From an uncultured Paracoccaceae bacterium (lineage in GTDB: Bacteria > Pseudomonadota > Alphaproteobacteria > Rhodobacterales > Rhodobacteraceae): DNA of 64,000 bases. Each line of letters starts with the position of its first letter. The first letter of the stretch is position 1. The stretch spans positions 806,001 to 870,000 of the forward strand of contig CANMDE010000001.1 in NCBI GenBank assembly GCA_947496535.1. The letters are read 5' to 3'. The position numbers were made by a program, and so were the translations under genes. Under the pieces are notes generated by a model, which was given only the letters and a program-made list of their open reading frames with translations, was not told the origin of the DNA and did not search any database. Of this stretch, positions 9,555 to 19,825 are shown piece after piece.

Positions 9555-10343
9555 ATGACCAATGACCTGTCGCCAATCGATATGGCAAAATACGCGGCGG
9601 CGAAACAGGCCACCGAATACGTGGAATCGGGGATGAAAGTTGGCCTTGGCACGGGGTCAACAGCAGCGTGGCTGGTGCGATGCCTGGGACAAATGGTGCG
9701 TGACGAAGGGCTGTCGATCAAGGGTGTGCCAACATCCACGCGTACCGCAAAGCTCGCACGCGACGCGGGGATTGATGTCATCTCGCTTGATGACGCCAAG
9801 TGGCTTGATGTGACGATTGACGGCGCCGATGAATTCGACCCCGATCTGCAACTGATCAAGGGCGGCGGCGGCGCGCATCTGCAGGAAAAGATCGTGGCGA
9901 CAGCAAGTGACCGGATGATCGTGATCACCGATGCATCCAAAAAGGTCGAGACGCTGGGCAACTTTCCATTGCCGGTCGAGGTTCTGCGTTTCGGGATGAA
10001 AACCACACAGGCTTTGATCGAAGAAACGCTGGTAGGAATGGATGTGCTTGGCCGCGAAACCAGCGTACGTTTGAACGGCAATCTGCCGTTCATGACGGAT
10101 GAGGGTAACCATATCATCGATCTGCATTTGAAGCAGATCAACAAGCCGCGTCAATTGAGCCTCGTGCTCAACCAGATCCCCGGCGTGGTCGAAAACGGGC
10201 TGTTCATTGATATTTGCGATGTGGTGATCGTCGGTCACGAAGACGGCAAGGTCGATGTGCATGACATCACAAGCGGGACCGATAGCGAGATCCGCTATGA
10301 CAAGCATGACGACGATAACGTGTTTCGCGATATGCTGGACTAA
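9555..10343 (+). CDS. rpiA: Ribose-5-phosphate isomerase A
   Basis: Interconverts ribose-5-phosphate and ribulose-5-phosphate in the pentose phosphate pathway. The 262-residue protein shows VGLGTGSTAAWLV (phosphate loop), DVTIDGADEFDPDLQLIKGGGGAH (catalytic Asp/Lys region) and KKVETLGNFPLPVEV. The ATG at 9555 is chosen because the reading frame upstream lacks family similarity and GAGG lies shortly before it. gor follows 52 bp downstream on the same strand, a plausible operon that pairs pentose-phosphate flux with NADPH-dependent glutathione reduction. Confidence 0.96.
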   Translation: MTNDLSPIDMAKYAAAKQATEYVESGMKVGLGTGSTAAWLVRCLGQMVRDEGLSIKGVPTSTRTAKLARDAGIDVISLDDAKWLDVTIDGADEFDPDLQLIKGGGGAHLQEKIVATASDRMIVITDASKKVETLGNFPLPVEVLRFGMKTTQALIEETLVGMDVLGRETSVRLNGNLPFMTDEGNHIIDLHLKQINKPRQLSLVLNQIPGVVENGLFIDICDVVIVGHEDGKVDVHDITSGTDSEIRYDKHDDDNVFRDMLD

Positions 10344-10395
10344 CCGATCCAATTTTCAACGTACCTGATCAGCAAAGTTAATGGAGCCCCGCTAA

Positions 10396-11853
10396 ATGAG
10401 TTTTGACTACGATCTCTTCGTGATTGGTGGCGGATCTGGCGGGGTGCGTGCTGCACGGGTGGCTGCATCAACGGGGGCCAAGGTGGCCTTGGCAGAGGAA
10501 TACCGCATGGGCGGTACTTGCGTCATCCGGGGCTGCGTGCCGAAAAAGCTGATGGTCTATGCCAGTGGCTACCCGGATGTTTTCGACGACGCTATGCAAT
10601 ACGGTTGGGATGTTACGCTCGGCGATTTTGACTGGGGCCATTTCCGCAACAAGCTGCATACAGAACTCGACCGGTTGGAAGAGGTTTACCGCAATCTGTT
10701 GAACGGCTCTGACGTCGATATCTTTGATGGACGCGCCACGCTGGATGACCCGCATACAGTGCGGATCGGTGACAAGACTGTCAAAGCAAAGCATATCCTT
10801 GTGGCGACAGGCGGCCATCCGCTCCGGCCTGACATTCCGAATGCCGAACTTGGGTTGGTGTCGAACGACATCTTCCTGATGGAAAAACTGCCAAAATCGG
10901 TGTTGATCATCGGTGGGGGTTATATTGCCTGTGAATTTGCCTGCATCCTGCATGGGTTGGGGGTTGAGGTGACGCAGTATTATCGCGGTGCGCAAATCCT
11001 GCGCGGTTTCGATGATGAGGCACGGGGGCTTCTGGCCGATTCCATGATTCAACGCGGCATCAATCTTCATGTCGGCACCAACATTGTTGAGATGGCACCG
11101 GCAAGTGAAGAGCATGGCGGGCCAACCCCAACCGCCTCGGATGCGTCAATGGGTATCTCGGCACAAGACATCGCCAGCCATTCCAAGAGCGACACTGCCG
11201 AAAAGGCGAAGGGGCCGATCTGGGTGAAGTCCACCAATGGGACCGAAAAGGTCTTTGATCACGTCCTTTTCGCCACCGGGCGGGCGCCAAACACCAACGG
11301 TATCGGGCTGGAAGAGGCAGGCGTCAAAGTTGGGCGTTGGGGAGAGGTTGTTGTGGATGACTATTCGCAAACATCTGCTCCATCAATCTATGCCATCGGT
11401 GATGTGACCAACCGGGTCCAACTGACACCCGTGGCAATCCGGGAAGGGATGGCGTTTGTTGAAACTGTCTTCAAAGGCAATCCAACCAAACCCGATCATG
11501 AACTGATCCCGTCGGCCGTATTTACACAGCCTGAACTGGGCACTGTCGGCATGACTGAAGAAGAAGCGCGCGATCAGGAGCCGATTGAGGTATACTGCAC
11601 CTCATTCAAGCCCATGCAGCAGGCCTTTGCGGGTAAATCTGATCGGGTTTTGATGAAACTGATCGTTGCCAAGCAAAGTCGTAAGGTACTGGGGTGCCAT
11701 ATCGTCGCGGACCATGCCGGTGAAATGATCCAGCTTGCGGGAATCGCGGTCAAAATGGGCGCGACCAAAGAAGATTTCGACCGAACGGTCGCGGTTCACC
11801 CCACCATGGCGGAGGAGATCGTGACGATGAAGGAACCCATGCGCACTGCTTGA
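10396..11853 (+). CDS. gor: Glutathione-disulfide reductase with a ~38-residue insertion
   Basis: FAD/NADPH enzyme that reduces oxidised glutathione. The N-terminal FVIGGGSGGVRAARVAA binds FAD, the redox disulfide is Cys42/Cys47 in GGTCVIRGCVPKKL, the NADPH site is in VLIIGGGYIACEFA, and the C-terminal VAVHPTMAEE carries the active-site His-Glu pair. At 485 residues it is about 35 longer than typical bacterial enzymes. The extra length is a polar insertion at about residues 236-273 (ASEEHGGPTPTASDAS onwards), between a strand of the NADPH domain and the ATGRAPN motif. It lies downstream of rpiA. Confidence 0.94.
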   Translation: MSFDYDLFVIGGGSGGVRAARVAASTGAKVALAEEYRMGGTCVIRGCVPKKLMVYASGYPDVFDDAMQYGWDVTLGDFDWGHFRNKLHTELDRLEEVYRNLLNGSDVDIFDGRATLDDPHTVRIGDKTVKAKHILVATGGHPLRPDIPNAELGLVSNDIFLMEKLPKSVLIIGGGYIACEFACILHGLGVEVTQYYRGAQILRGFDDEARGLLADSMIQRGINLHVGTNIVEMAPASEEHGGPTPTASDASMGISAQDIASHSKSDTAEKAKGPIWVKSTNGTEKVFDHVLFATGRAPNTNGIGLEEAGVKVGRWGEVVVDDYSQTSAPSIYAIGDVTNRVQLTPVAIREGMAFVETVFKGNPTKPDHELIPSAVFTQPELGTVGMTEEEARDQEPIEVYCTSFKPMQQAFAGKSDRVLMKLIVAKQSRKVLGCHIVADHAGEMIQLAGIAVKMGATKEDFDRTVAVHPTMAEEIVTMKEPMRTA

Positions 11854-11927
11854 TTTTGCATATAAAAGATACACATGGCACACTAGCGCCCGGACACGGG
11901 CTTTGATTGAAGGAAGCACACAACAAG

Positions 11928-13085
11928 ATGGCAGGAAATTCTGGGGGCCCATGGGGCGGCGGCGGTAACAAAGGGTCAGATGGCGGCGATGACAATCGCG
12001 GCAATGGCGGGCGCAAACCCCCATCAGAAGGCACTAACATTCCCGAGATCGATGAACTGGTGAACAAAGGCCGCGAGCAGCTTCGCGTTCTGATGGGTGG
12101 CGGCGGCAATCGCGGCTCCGGGCGCGGCACAGGTGGCGGAGGCGGTGGTCCAGCTTTGACACGCGGGACGATCGGGGTCGGCATATTAATTGTTGCGGTT
12201 GCCTGGCTGATGGCGTCATTCTACACCGTCAAACCCGAAGAACGATCTGTCGAACTTTTGCTTGGTCGGTATCATCAAACGGGCGAGTCCGGTCTGAACT
12301 TTGCGCCTTGGCCAATCGTGACCCGCGAAGTGCTTGCGGTGACCTCCGAACGCAACATCGACATCGGCACAAGTCAGGTGGGCTTGGACGCAGGTTTAAT
12401 GCTGACGGGTGATGAAAACATCGTGGATATTGATTTCCAGGTCGTCTGGAACATCACCGATCCAGAACTTTATCTCTTCAACCTTGCCGATCCGCCCCAA
12501 ACGATCGAGGCGGTGTCCGAATCCGCTATGCGCGAGATTATCTCGCAGTCCGATCTGGCCCCGATTCTGAACCGGGATCGCGGAGTCATTGCGGACCGGT
12601 TGCAGGAACTTATTCAATTAACGCTCGATAGCTACAGCTCTGGCGTTAACATTGTTCGTGTGAACTTCAACAAGGCTGACCCGCCAGAACCCGTGATCGC
12701 GTCGTTCCGGGCAGTGCAGGATGCAGAACAGGAACGTGACCAGGTGCAAAACGTGGCGGACGCATACGCCAACAAGGTTGTGGCCGAGGCCCGCGGTAAT
12801 GCCGCACAAATCCTTGAGCAAGCTGAAGGTTATCGTGCCCGCGTGGTAAACGAGGCCGAAGGTGAAGCCAGCCGTTTCACCGCCGTCTTGACCGAGTATA
12901 GACTGGCTCCGGAAGTCACGCGCAAACGTCTTTATCTTGAAACGATGGAAGGCGTACTGGGTGGTGTCGACATCATCCTGCTGGACCAAGCCGAAGGTGG
13001 CGGTCAGGGCGTAGTCCCTTACCTGCCACTGAATGAACTGCGGCGCACTAGCCCAACAACTCCTGCGCAAGAAGGAAATAACTAA
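11928..13085 (+). CDS. hflK: FtsH-regulating membrane protein HflK
   Basis: HflK and HflC form a large SPFH/prohibitin complex on the periplasmic face of the inner membrane that encloses and modulates the FtsH protease. The 385-residue protein has a Gly/Asn-rich cytoplasmic N-terminus (GGPWGGGGNKGSDGG and a second glycine-rich block), one membrane helix (IGVGILIVAVAWLMASFYTV) and the SPFH domain beginning VKPEERSVELLLGRY. A coiled-coil region follows (AEARGNAAQILEQAEGYRAR). The ATG at 11928 starts the conserved MAGNSGGPW. The stop overlaps the hflC start by one base (TAATG). Confidence 0.94.
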   Translation: MAGNSGGPWGGGGNKGSDGGDDNRGNGGRKPPSEGTNIPEIDELVNKGREQLRVLMGGGGNRGSGRGTGGGGGGPALTRGTIGVGILIVAVAWLMASFYTVKPEERSVELLLGRYHQTGESGLNFAPWPIVTREVLAVTSERNIDIGTSQVGLDAGLMLTGDENIVDIDFQVVWNITDPELYLFNLADPPQTIEAVSESAMREIISQSDLAPILNRDRGVIADRLQELIQLTLDSYSSGVNIVRVNFNKADPPEPVIASFRAVQDAEQERDQVQNVADAYANKVVAEARGNAAQILEQAEGYRARVVNEAEGEASRFTAVLTEYRLAPEVTRKRLYLETMEGVLGGVDIILLDQAEGGGQGVVPYLPLNELRRTSPTTPAQEGNN

Positions 13086-13963
13086 TGGGTAAGTCAGCAT
13101 TTCTTCTGCCCGCGCTTGCGGTCGTGATCCTGGGTGCCTTGGCCTCGATCTTTATCGTTGATGAACGTGAAAAGGCATTGGTCCTTCAATTCGGGCAGAT
13201 TGTCCGTGTTAAGGAAGATCCGGGCCTTAGCTTCAAAATCCCGCTGATTCAAGAGGTTGTCCGTTACGACGATCGTATCTTGAGCCGCGATCTTGAGCCG
13301 CTTGAGGTGACACCATCAGATGACCGACGTTTGGTGGTCGACGCATTCGCGCGGTACCGCATCGCCGACGTTGAACAATTCCGCCGTGCGGTTGGTACAG
13401 GTGGTGAAGAGACCGCAGCGCGTCGTCTCGATAGCATCCTGCGGGCTGAAACCCGTGCGGTTCTGGGCTCTGTGTCTTCCAATGATATCCTGTCTACGGA
13501 TCGGGCCGCATTGATGCTGCGCATCCGTAACGGTGCGATCGCAGAGGCAACGGGTCTTGGTCTACAAGTCATCGACGTGCGTTTGAAGCGGACAGACCTT
13601 CCGCCTGAAAACCTCAACGCGACCTACGAACGGATGAAGGCCGAACGTGACCGTGAAGCTGCCGACGAACGCGCACGCGGTAACGAGGCGGCCCAACGGA
13701 TCAGGGCCCAGGCTGACCGAACCGTGATTGAGCTGGTGTCTGATGCAGAACGGCAAAGCCAGATTGCCCGCGGTGAAGCTGACGCACTCCGTAACTCGAT
13801 TTTCGCTGAATCGTTTGGGGCCGACCCTGAGTTCTTTGAATTCTATCGCTCAATGACGGCCTACCAGCGGTCCTTGCGACCCGGTAACTCGACAATGGTC
13901 CTGTCACCGGATAGCGAATTCTTCAACTATCTGAAGTCCGATCAGGGCGCAGCCGGGCAGTAA
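13085..13963 (+). CDS. hflC: Protease modulator HflC
   Basis: Partner of HflK in the FtsH-associated SPFH complex. The 292-residue protein has an N-terminal membrane anchor (FLLPALAVVILGALASIFIV), the SPFH start DEREKALVLQFGQIVRVKE, the conserved YDDRILSRDLEPLEVTPSD and VIDVRLKRTDLPPEN, and a helical region RMKAERDREAADERARGNEA. It overlaps the hflK stop (TAATG), so translation is coupled. A rho-independent terminator follows after about 23 bp, closing the hflKC unit before the separately started degP gene. Confidence 0.95.
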   Translation: MGKSAFLLPALAVVILGALASIFIVDEREKALVLQFGQIVRVKEDPGLSFKIPLIQEVVRYDDRILSRDLEPLEVTPSDDRRLVVDAFARYRIADVEQFRRAVGTGGEETAARRLDSILRAETRAVLGSVSSNDILSTDRAALMLRIRNGAIAEATGLGLQVIDVRLKRTDLPPENLNATYERMKAERDREAADERARGNEAAQRIRAQADRTVIELVSDAERQSQIARGEADALRNSIFAESFGADPEFFEFYRSMTAYQRSLRPGNSTMVLSPDSEFFNYLKSDQGAAGQ

Positions 13964-13986
13964 CATCGCCAAATTGCCATGAATTT

Positions 13987-14017
13987 GGGGCTTGCAACAT
14001 CGCGAGCCCCCTTTTTT
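13987..14017 (+). terminator. Intrinsic terminator after hflC
   Basis: GGGGCT and AGCCCC arms (13987-13992 and 14005-14010) enclose a 12-base loop, followed by a C and six T's. It ends the hflK-hflC transcript. Confidence 0.75.
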
Positions 14018-14144
14018 ATGCCCAAATATGCTCACGGTGTAGTGAAAGCTTTTGCGTTGCCATCAGAGTGCCCTACATTGATGAATAGATATGTTCACCT
14101 CCGCCAGACTGTGCGGAAAGACCCAAACTCAAGGAGAATTGCTC

Positions 14145-15647
14145 GTGACTGCGAAAGCAATTGCAATCCAACACTCACAAACACACAAGCACCGCGCGAT
14201 CCTGGCCTTACTGACAGCGCTGGCCATGGCTTTTGCCCTGGTGCTGGCGCAAACGACCAGTCTTGCCGCTCAGGAGCAGGCGCTTGGGCCACAGGATCGA
14301 CCGGCTACCTTCGCTGATCTTGCTGAACAGATTAGCCCATCAGTTGTGAATATCACCACCTCGACCACCATTGCGAACCGCACCGGCCCGCAGGGTATCG
14401 TTCCGGAAGGTTCGCCTTTTGAAGATTTCTTCAATGACCTAGATCGTGGTCCGGGCACCCCGCGGCAATCATCAGCGCTGGGCTCTGGTTTCGTGATATC
14501 GGCAGATGGCTACATCGTGACGAATAACCACGTCATCGAAGGGGCCGACGAAATCCTCATCGAATTCTACCCCGGCGACGAAGAAGGCGTGCCAGCCGAA
14601 CTGGTCGGGACTGATCCGAATACAGATATCGCCCTGTTGAAAGTTGATCTTGAAGACCTGCCGTTTGTGGAATTCGGCGATAGCACCGGCGTGGGCTCTC
14701 GCGTTGGCGACTGGGTCGTTGCCATGGGTAACCCGCTTGGTCAGGGCTTTTCGGTCTCCGCCGGTATCGTTTCGGCCCGGGAAAGATCGCTCCAAGGGAC
14801 ATATGATGACTACATTCAGACGGACGCAGCCATCAACCGCGGTAACTCCGGTGGTCCGTTGTTCAACATGGAAGGCAAGGTGATCGGCGTGAACACCGCA
14901 ATCCTGTCGCCCACCGGCGGGTCCATCGGGATCGGCTTTGCGATGTCCTCGGCCGTTGTCAGCAACGTTGTTGATCAACTGCAGGAATTCGGCGAGACCC
15001 GCCGGGGTTGGCTGGGCGTTCGTATTCAGGATGTGACACCTGATATGGTTGATGCGATCGACGGGTTGGACGCAGCACGCGGCGCACTGGTCACAGACGT
15101 TCCCGCTGGCCCATCGGAAGATGCAGGCATGCTGTCCGGTGACGTGATCACCACCTTTGATGGCGTCGAAATCGAAGACACCCGTCAGCTTGTGCGTATT
15201 GTGGGCAACTCACCCGTTGGGAAAGAAACGCCCGTTCTCGTCTTGCGCGACGGTGACATCGAAGAGCTGACCGTTGTACTTGGGCGGCGCGAAACGTCCG
15301 AGGCGACAGCTTTCCCCGCATCAAGCGAAGAAGAGACGCCAGAGCCGAACCAGTCCGAAACTTTGGGTCTGACACTGTCGGAAGTGACGCCAGAGCTGAC
15401 TGAGCAATACGACCTGACCGTCGACAGCGGCCTTGTCATCATCGGCATCAATCCAGAAGCCGAAGCGGCCTCAAAGGGGCTGGTCGAAGGTGACGTGATC
15501 GTTGAGGCGGGCCAACAGCAAATCGCCAAGGTTGCCGATCTTGAAGCGCGCATCGAAGCGGCGACCGAGGCGGGGCGCAAATCGCTCCTGCTGCTGGTCC
15601 GGCGCGGCGGTGATCCACGCTTTGTGGCGCTTGGTCTGGAAGAGTAA
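14145..15647 (+). CDS. Do-family periplasmic serine protease (DegP/DegQ-like)
   Basis: Periplasmic protease/chaperone that degrades misfolded envelope proteins. A GTG start at 14145 is chosen: AAGGAG lies at 14131-14136 with an 8-base spacing, whereas the upstream ATG has no such site. The 500-residue precursor has a long-n-region signal peptide (LLTALAMAFALVLAQTTSLAA). The catalytic triad is visible as His129 (TNNHVIEG), Asp161 (NTDIALLK) and Ser235 (GNSGGPLF). Two PDZ domains follow, the first with RRGWLGVRIQDVTPDM, the second with SGLVIIGINPEAEAASKGL. It sits directly after hflKC, forming a membrane-quality-control neighbourhood, but with its own promoter region and a strong terminator. 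Confidence 0.94.
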   Translation: MTAKAIAIQHSQTHKHRAILALLTALAMAFALVLAQTTSLAAQEQALGPQDRPATFADLAEQISPSVVNITTSTTIANRTGPQGIVPEGSPFEDFFNDLDRGPGTPRQSSALGSGFVISADGYIVTNNHVIEGADEILIEFYPGDEEGVPAELVGTDPNTDIALLKVDLEDLPFVEFGDSTGVGSRVGDWVVAMGNPLGQGFSVSAGIVSARERSLQGTYDDYIQTDAAINRGNSGGPLFNMEGKVIGVNTAILSPTGGSIGIGFAMSSAVVSNVVDQLQEFGETRRGWLGVRIQDVTPDMVDAIDGLDAARGALVTDVPAGPSEDAGMLSGDVITTFDGVEIEDTRQLVRIVGNSPVGKETPVLVLRDGDIEELTVVLGRRETSEATAFPASSEEETPEPNQSETLGLTLSEVTPELTEQYDLTVDSGLVIIGINPEAEAASKGLVEGDVIVEAGQQQIAKVADLEARIEAATEAGRKSLLLLVRRGGDPRFVALGLEE

Positions 15648-15665
15648 ACAGCAACTCGATTATGA

Positions 15666-16849
<1,184 letters not shown>

Positions 16850-16850
16850 A

Positions 16851-17615
16851 CTACATCGCTACGTTAACGAGCACGAACAGCACAACGATTTCAGTTACCT
16901 GCTGCGTGGCACCAAGAATATCACCGGTCTGTCCACCGATCTTGGTATTGGCAATCAGTCCGCAGATAAAGACCGCGGCTACTGCAACAAGAATGGCTGG
17001 TACGGCAGCAGGACCATAGCAGATCAAAGCGATGATGAGAGCGGAACCAACAGCGATCCCAGCGGTCAAGTGTCCGGGACGGCCCACGCTTTTGCTGAGA
17101 CCTCCATCGCGTGCGTGGGGTAGCAGGCTCATCACCGCAACCATTCCAGCGCGGCTTAAAACACCTGCGGTGATGAAAGCGACCCAATATTGCTCGGTGA
17201 TGATCACGCCAACGAAAAGGGTCCAGCGAAGGAGCAGTGACAGGGCGATGGCAAGAACACCATAGACGCCTATCTGGCTGTCTTTCATGATCTCCAACCG
17301 GCGTTTTCTGTCAGAACCACCCCACAAACCGTCTGCCGTGTCGGCCAACCCATCTTCGTGCAAAGCGCCGGTCAGGACCACCGCCAGAACCAGAACCGGC
17401 GCAGCCAGCATTCCACCGGGGGGAACACCCAAAGCTTTCATAACGGCGATAAAGGCCGCGCAAATGACTGCGATAATCACACCGACCAGCGGATAGGCCC
17501 ATGCGGCTGCTGCGCCGCGCTCGGCAGTTCCGCCAATAGGCAGCCGGGTCAGCAGACTGATGGCGGTCGGAATATCACTAAAAGCAATCAGCGGCCCGGT
17601 TTCACGATGTCCCAT
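16851..17615 (-). CDS. cobS: Adenosylcobinamide-GDP ribazoletransferase
   Basis: Inner-membrane enzyme of the late cobalamin pathway, joining adenosylcobinamide-GDP to alpha-ribazole. The 254-residue protein has several membrane segments and family motifs RLPIGG, AWAYPLVGVIIAVICA and the acidic metal-binding HEDGLADTADGLWGGSDRKRRL. The ATG at 17615 is preferred to upstream in-frame starts because GAGGG lies 8 bases before it and similarity begins there. It is divergent from cobT, whose product (alpha-ribazole phosphate) feeds this reaction. The short 78-bp gap has no room for a full cobalamin riboswitch. Confidence 0.93.
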   Translation of the reverse strand: MGHRETGPLIAFSDIPTAISLLTRLPIGGTAERGAAAAWAYPLVGVIIAVICAAFIAVMKALGVPPGGMLAAPVLVLAVVLTGALHEDGLADTADGLWGGSDRKRRLEIMKDSQIGVYGVLAIALSLLLRWTLFVGVIITEQYWVAFITAGVLSRAGMVAVMSLLPHARDGGLSKSVGRPGHLTAGIAVGSALIIALICYGPAAVPAILVAVAAVFICGLIANTKIGGQTGDILGATQQVTEIVVLFVLVNVAM

Positions 17616-17693
17616 ATGAATGTCCCTCTTGGTCCTTTTCATTCTAAAAAAGATGGTTAGACAGATGCGAATTGCTTCGCAACGAGGATATCG

Positions 17694-18704
17694 ATGACCG
17701 CGCATTTCAATAGTTTGGATGAGTTTTGCCAGCAACTAATGCAGACCCATACCCTGGACGCCAAGGCCATTGCGGGGGCGCAGGATCGCAACAGTCAACT
17801 GACCAAACCACCGGGCGCATTGGGACGGCTTGAGGATCTGGCGATCTGGTACGCTGGCTGGCGAGGCAACCCTCGGCCAGAGATCACTGCACCGCAGGTC
17901 GTCATCTTTGCGGGTAATCACGGGGTCTGCGCCCAGGGCGTGTCTGCTTTCCCGTCCGAAGTGACCGTGCAGATGGTGGCCAATTTCGAACATGGCGGGG
18001 CGGCGATCAATCAACTGTCCAAGGCCTTTGGGGCCAAAATGGACGTGCATGCGCTGTCTTTGGATACACCCACCGCTGATTTCACCCAAGAACCGGCAAT
18101 GACAGAAGATGAACTGTTGGACGCCCTAAAAATCGGATGGGCGGCGGTCGATCCGAACAGTGATCTTCTTGTGACCGGCGAGATGGGCATCGGCAATACG
18201 ACCTCTGCGGCGGCTGTGGCGGCGGCGCTCTTTGGTGGTGCGGCAGCGGATTGGACGGGGCGGGGGACCGGTGTTGATGACGCCGGGCTGACCCGCAAGA
18301 CCGAGGTAGTGGCAAAGGGGCTTGAGCTGCATGCCGCCAACGATCCGCTAGAGGTTTTGCGTTGTCTTGGCGGGCGTGAACTGGCTGCAATGGCAGGGGC
18401 GATCACGGCGGCGCGCGCGCATCGTATTCCTGTGATCCTCGACGGCTTCATCTGCTGTGCGGCGGCAGCGGTGCTTGAGAAGGTACAGACCGGGGCGCTG
18501 GATCATGCCATCGCGGGTCATCTCAGCGCTGAGGGCGCCCATCAGCGCTTGCTTGACCTCTTGGGCAAGAAACCACTTCTGAACCTCGGTCTACGTCTTG
18601 GTGAAGGGTCCGGCGCGGCGCTTGCCATTGGTGTGCTAAAAGGGGCCATCGCGTGCCACTCCGGCATGGCGACATTTGCCGAAGCGGGGGTGAGTGACGG
18701 GTAG
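17694..18704 (+). CDS. cobT: Nicotinate-nucleotide-dimethylbenzimidazole phosphoribosyltransferase
   Basis: Makes alpha-ribazole-5'-phosphate from dimethylbenzimidazole and nicotinate mononucleotide for the lower ligand of B12. The 336-residue protein carries [34 protein letters not shown], the glycine-rich [20 protein letters not shown], and a C-terminal [12 protein letters not shown] with the catalytic Glu. It is divergently paired with cobS. No other corrin genes are in view, so the rest of the pathway lies elsewhere. Confidence 0.95.
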   Translation: MTAHFNSLDEFCQQLMQTHTLDAKAIAGAQDRNSQLTKPPGALGRLEDLAIWYAGWRGNPRPEITAPQVVIFAGNHGVCAQGVSAFPSEVTVQMVANFEHGGAAINQLSKAFGAKMDVHALSLDTPTADFTQEPAMTEDELLDALKIGWAAVDPNSDLLVTGEMGIGNTTSAAAVAAALFGGAAADWTGRGTGVDDAGLTRKTEVVAKGLELHAANDPLEVLRCLGGRELAAMAGAITAARAHRIPVILDGFICCAAAAVLEKVQTGALDHAIAGHLSAEGAHQRLLDLLGKKPLLNLGLRLGEGSGAALAIGVLKGAIACHSGMATFAEAGVSDG

Positions 18705-18748
18705 GGGATGTGCTATCATCCTCACATAACAAAAAAACCGGTCCATTG

Positions 18749-19231
18749 ATGAACACCGATCTTGCTCATGCAACAACAGAGACGGTCAAATACTACCTTG
18801 ATCGGATCGAGCATATTTTGGTGCGACTCTCACAAGCGGACGAACCGGATAGGTTGTTGGCTATCCGCCTTTCGCCGGATATGTTCGACACAGGTTTTAA
18901 TGTTGCGGTTGCCATCGGCTTTGCAGCGCGGGCGCTTTGTCCGCCCGCCGGATTGGGCGTACCTGAAATTCCCGATGAATACACCTGCGAGAGTCTGTTG
19001 CAGTTCAAGAACGAAGTATCTGATCTGATCGCCCCGATAACCGCGGATGATCTTACAAATCCGGTTTCACATATAGCCGGAAAAGCTGAACTGGATCAGG
19101 ACCCAGCCGACTATGTCGCCCGCTTTGCGATACCGAATATGATCTTCCATTTGAGTTTGTCCTACGCCGGCCTTCGCCATGGCGGCATGAGCCTCGGCAA
19201 AGCCGATTTTGACGGCTTGCATATTTACTGA
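18749..19231 (+). CDS. DUF1993 family protein
   Basis: A 160-residue soluble protein rich in alpha helix; residues such as RLSPDMFDTGFNVAVAIGFA and the C-terminal YAGLRHGGMSLGKADFDGLH fit the DUF1993 family, which is thought to adopt a DinB-like four-helix bundle. No function is established. Start chosen at 18749, since the upstream in-frame ATG (18710) lies almost on the cobT stop and adds unconserved residues. It is 45 bp after cobT and may be read from the same transcript. Confidence 0.72.
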   Translation: MNTDLAHATTETVKYYLDRIEHILVRLSQADEPDRLLAIRLSPDMFDTGFNVAVAIGFAARALCPPAGLGVPEIPDEYTCESLLQFKNEVSDLIAPITADDLTNPVSHIAGKAELDQDPADYVARFAIPNMIFHLSLSYAGLRHGGMSLGKADFDGLHIY

Positions 19232-19317
19232 TTTCAGCGGCCTAACGTTGGCGCGAGGCATTGGCCAGACTTCAACCCACCGATATTTGTTGGTTGGGAC
19301 TTCTTGACCAGTTCCAA

Positions 19318-19734
19318 CTAATCCTTGGCAAAAACCCCACTTTCATCCGCAAACCCCTTGACCTCAATCGGGTTCCCCGAAGGATCGCGGAAGAACATCG
19401 TCCATTGCTCCCCTGGCTCCCCTTTGAACCGGACGGACGGGGCGATGATGAAATCGGTTTGCCGCTCTTCCAGCCGTCCGGCCAGCGCGGTCCAATCCGG
19501 CAGAGGCAGCACGACCCCGAAATGCGGCATTGGCACCAGATGATCCCCAACCTGTCCTGTTGCAGCGGTGGCGAAGGGTTCGCCCAGATGCAGGCTGAGT
19601 TGATGGCCGAAAAAGTCGAAATCGACCCATGTGGCGGTCGACCGCCCCTCTACCGCGCCCAATGCCCCGGAATAAAATTCTCGTGCTTCGTCCAGGTTCG
19701 AAACGTGAAAGGCCAGATGAAAGGGAACGGGCAT
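19318..19734 (-). CDS. VOC (glyoxalase/dioxygenase fold) protein
   Basis: A 138-residue vicinal-oxygen-chelate protein. It starts MPVPFHLAFHVSNLDEAREFYSGALG, has a first metal-ligand His in HLAFHV, and a C-terminal metal-ligand Glu in FFRDPSGNPIEVKGF (the DPxGNxIE motif). Such proteins bind a divalent metal and act as glyoxalases, dioxygenases or resistance proteins; the substrate cannot be told. The ATG at 19734 is chosen because the family similarity starts there. Divergent from the sulfhydrylase gene; the short shared region contains the hairpin GCAAGC-N9-GCTTGC (19755-19775). Confidence 0.82.
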   Translation of the reverse strand: MPVPFHLAFHVSNLDEAREFYSGALGAVEGRSTATWVDFDFFGHQLSLHLGEPFATAATGQVGDHLVPMPHFGVVLPLPDWTALAGRLEERQTDFIIAPSVRFKGEPGEQWTMFFRDPSGNPIEVKGFADESGVFAKD

Positions 19735-19825
19735 GGCGATTTTCCTTTTTGCGGGCAAGCCGTTGAGCCGCTTGCAATTTCGGCCTACACCCTGTTCCAA
19801 CAATTTTCAAAGGGAGACAGAGAAC

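Noticed and set aside
17616..17693. Cobalamin riboswitch between cobS and cobT
   Set aside because: Gap of 78 bp is too short and no B12-box is seen.
19735..19825. SAM riboswitch before metY
   Set aside because: Only a small GCAAGC-N9-GCTTGC hairpin is present; the SAM-II core was not recognised.
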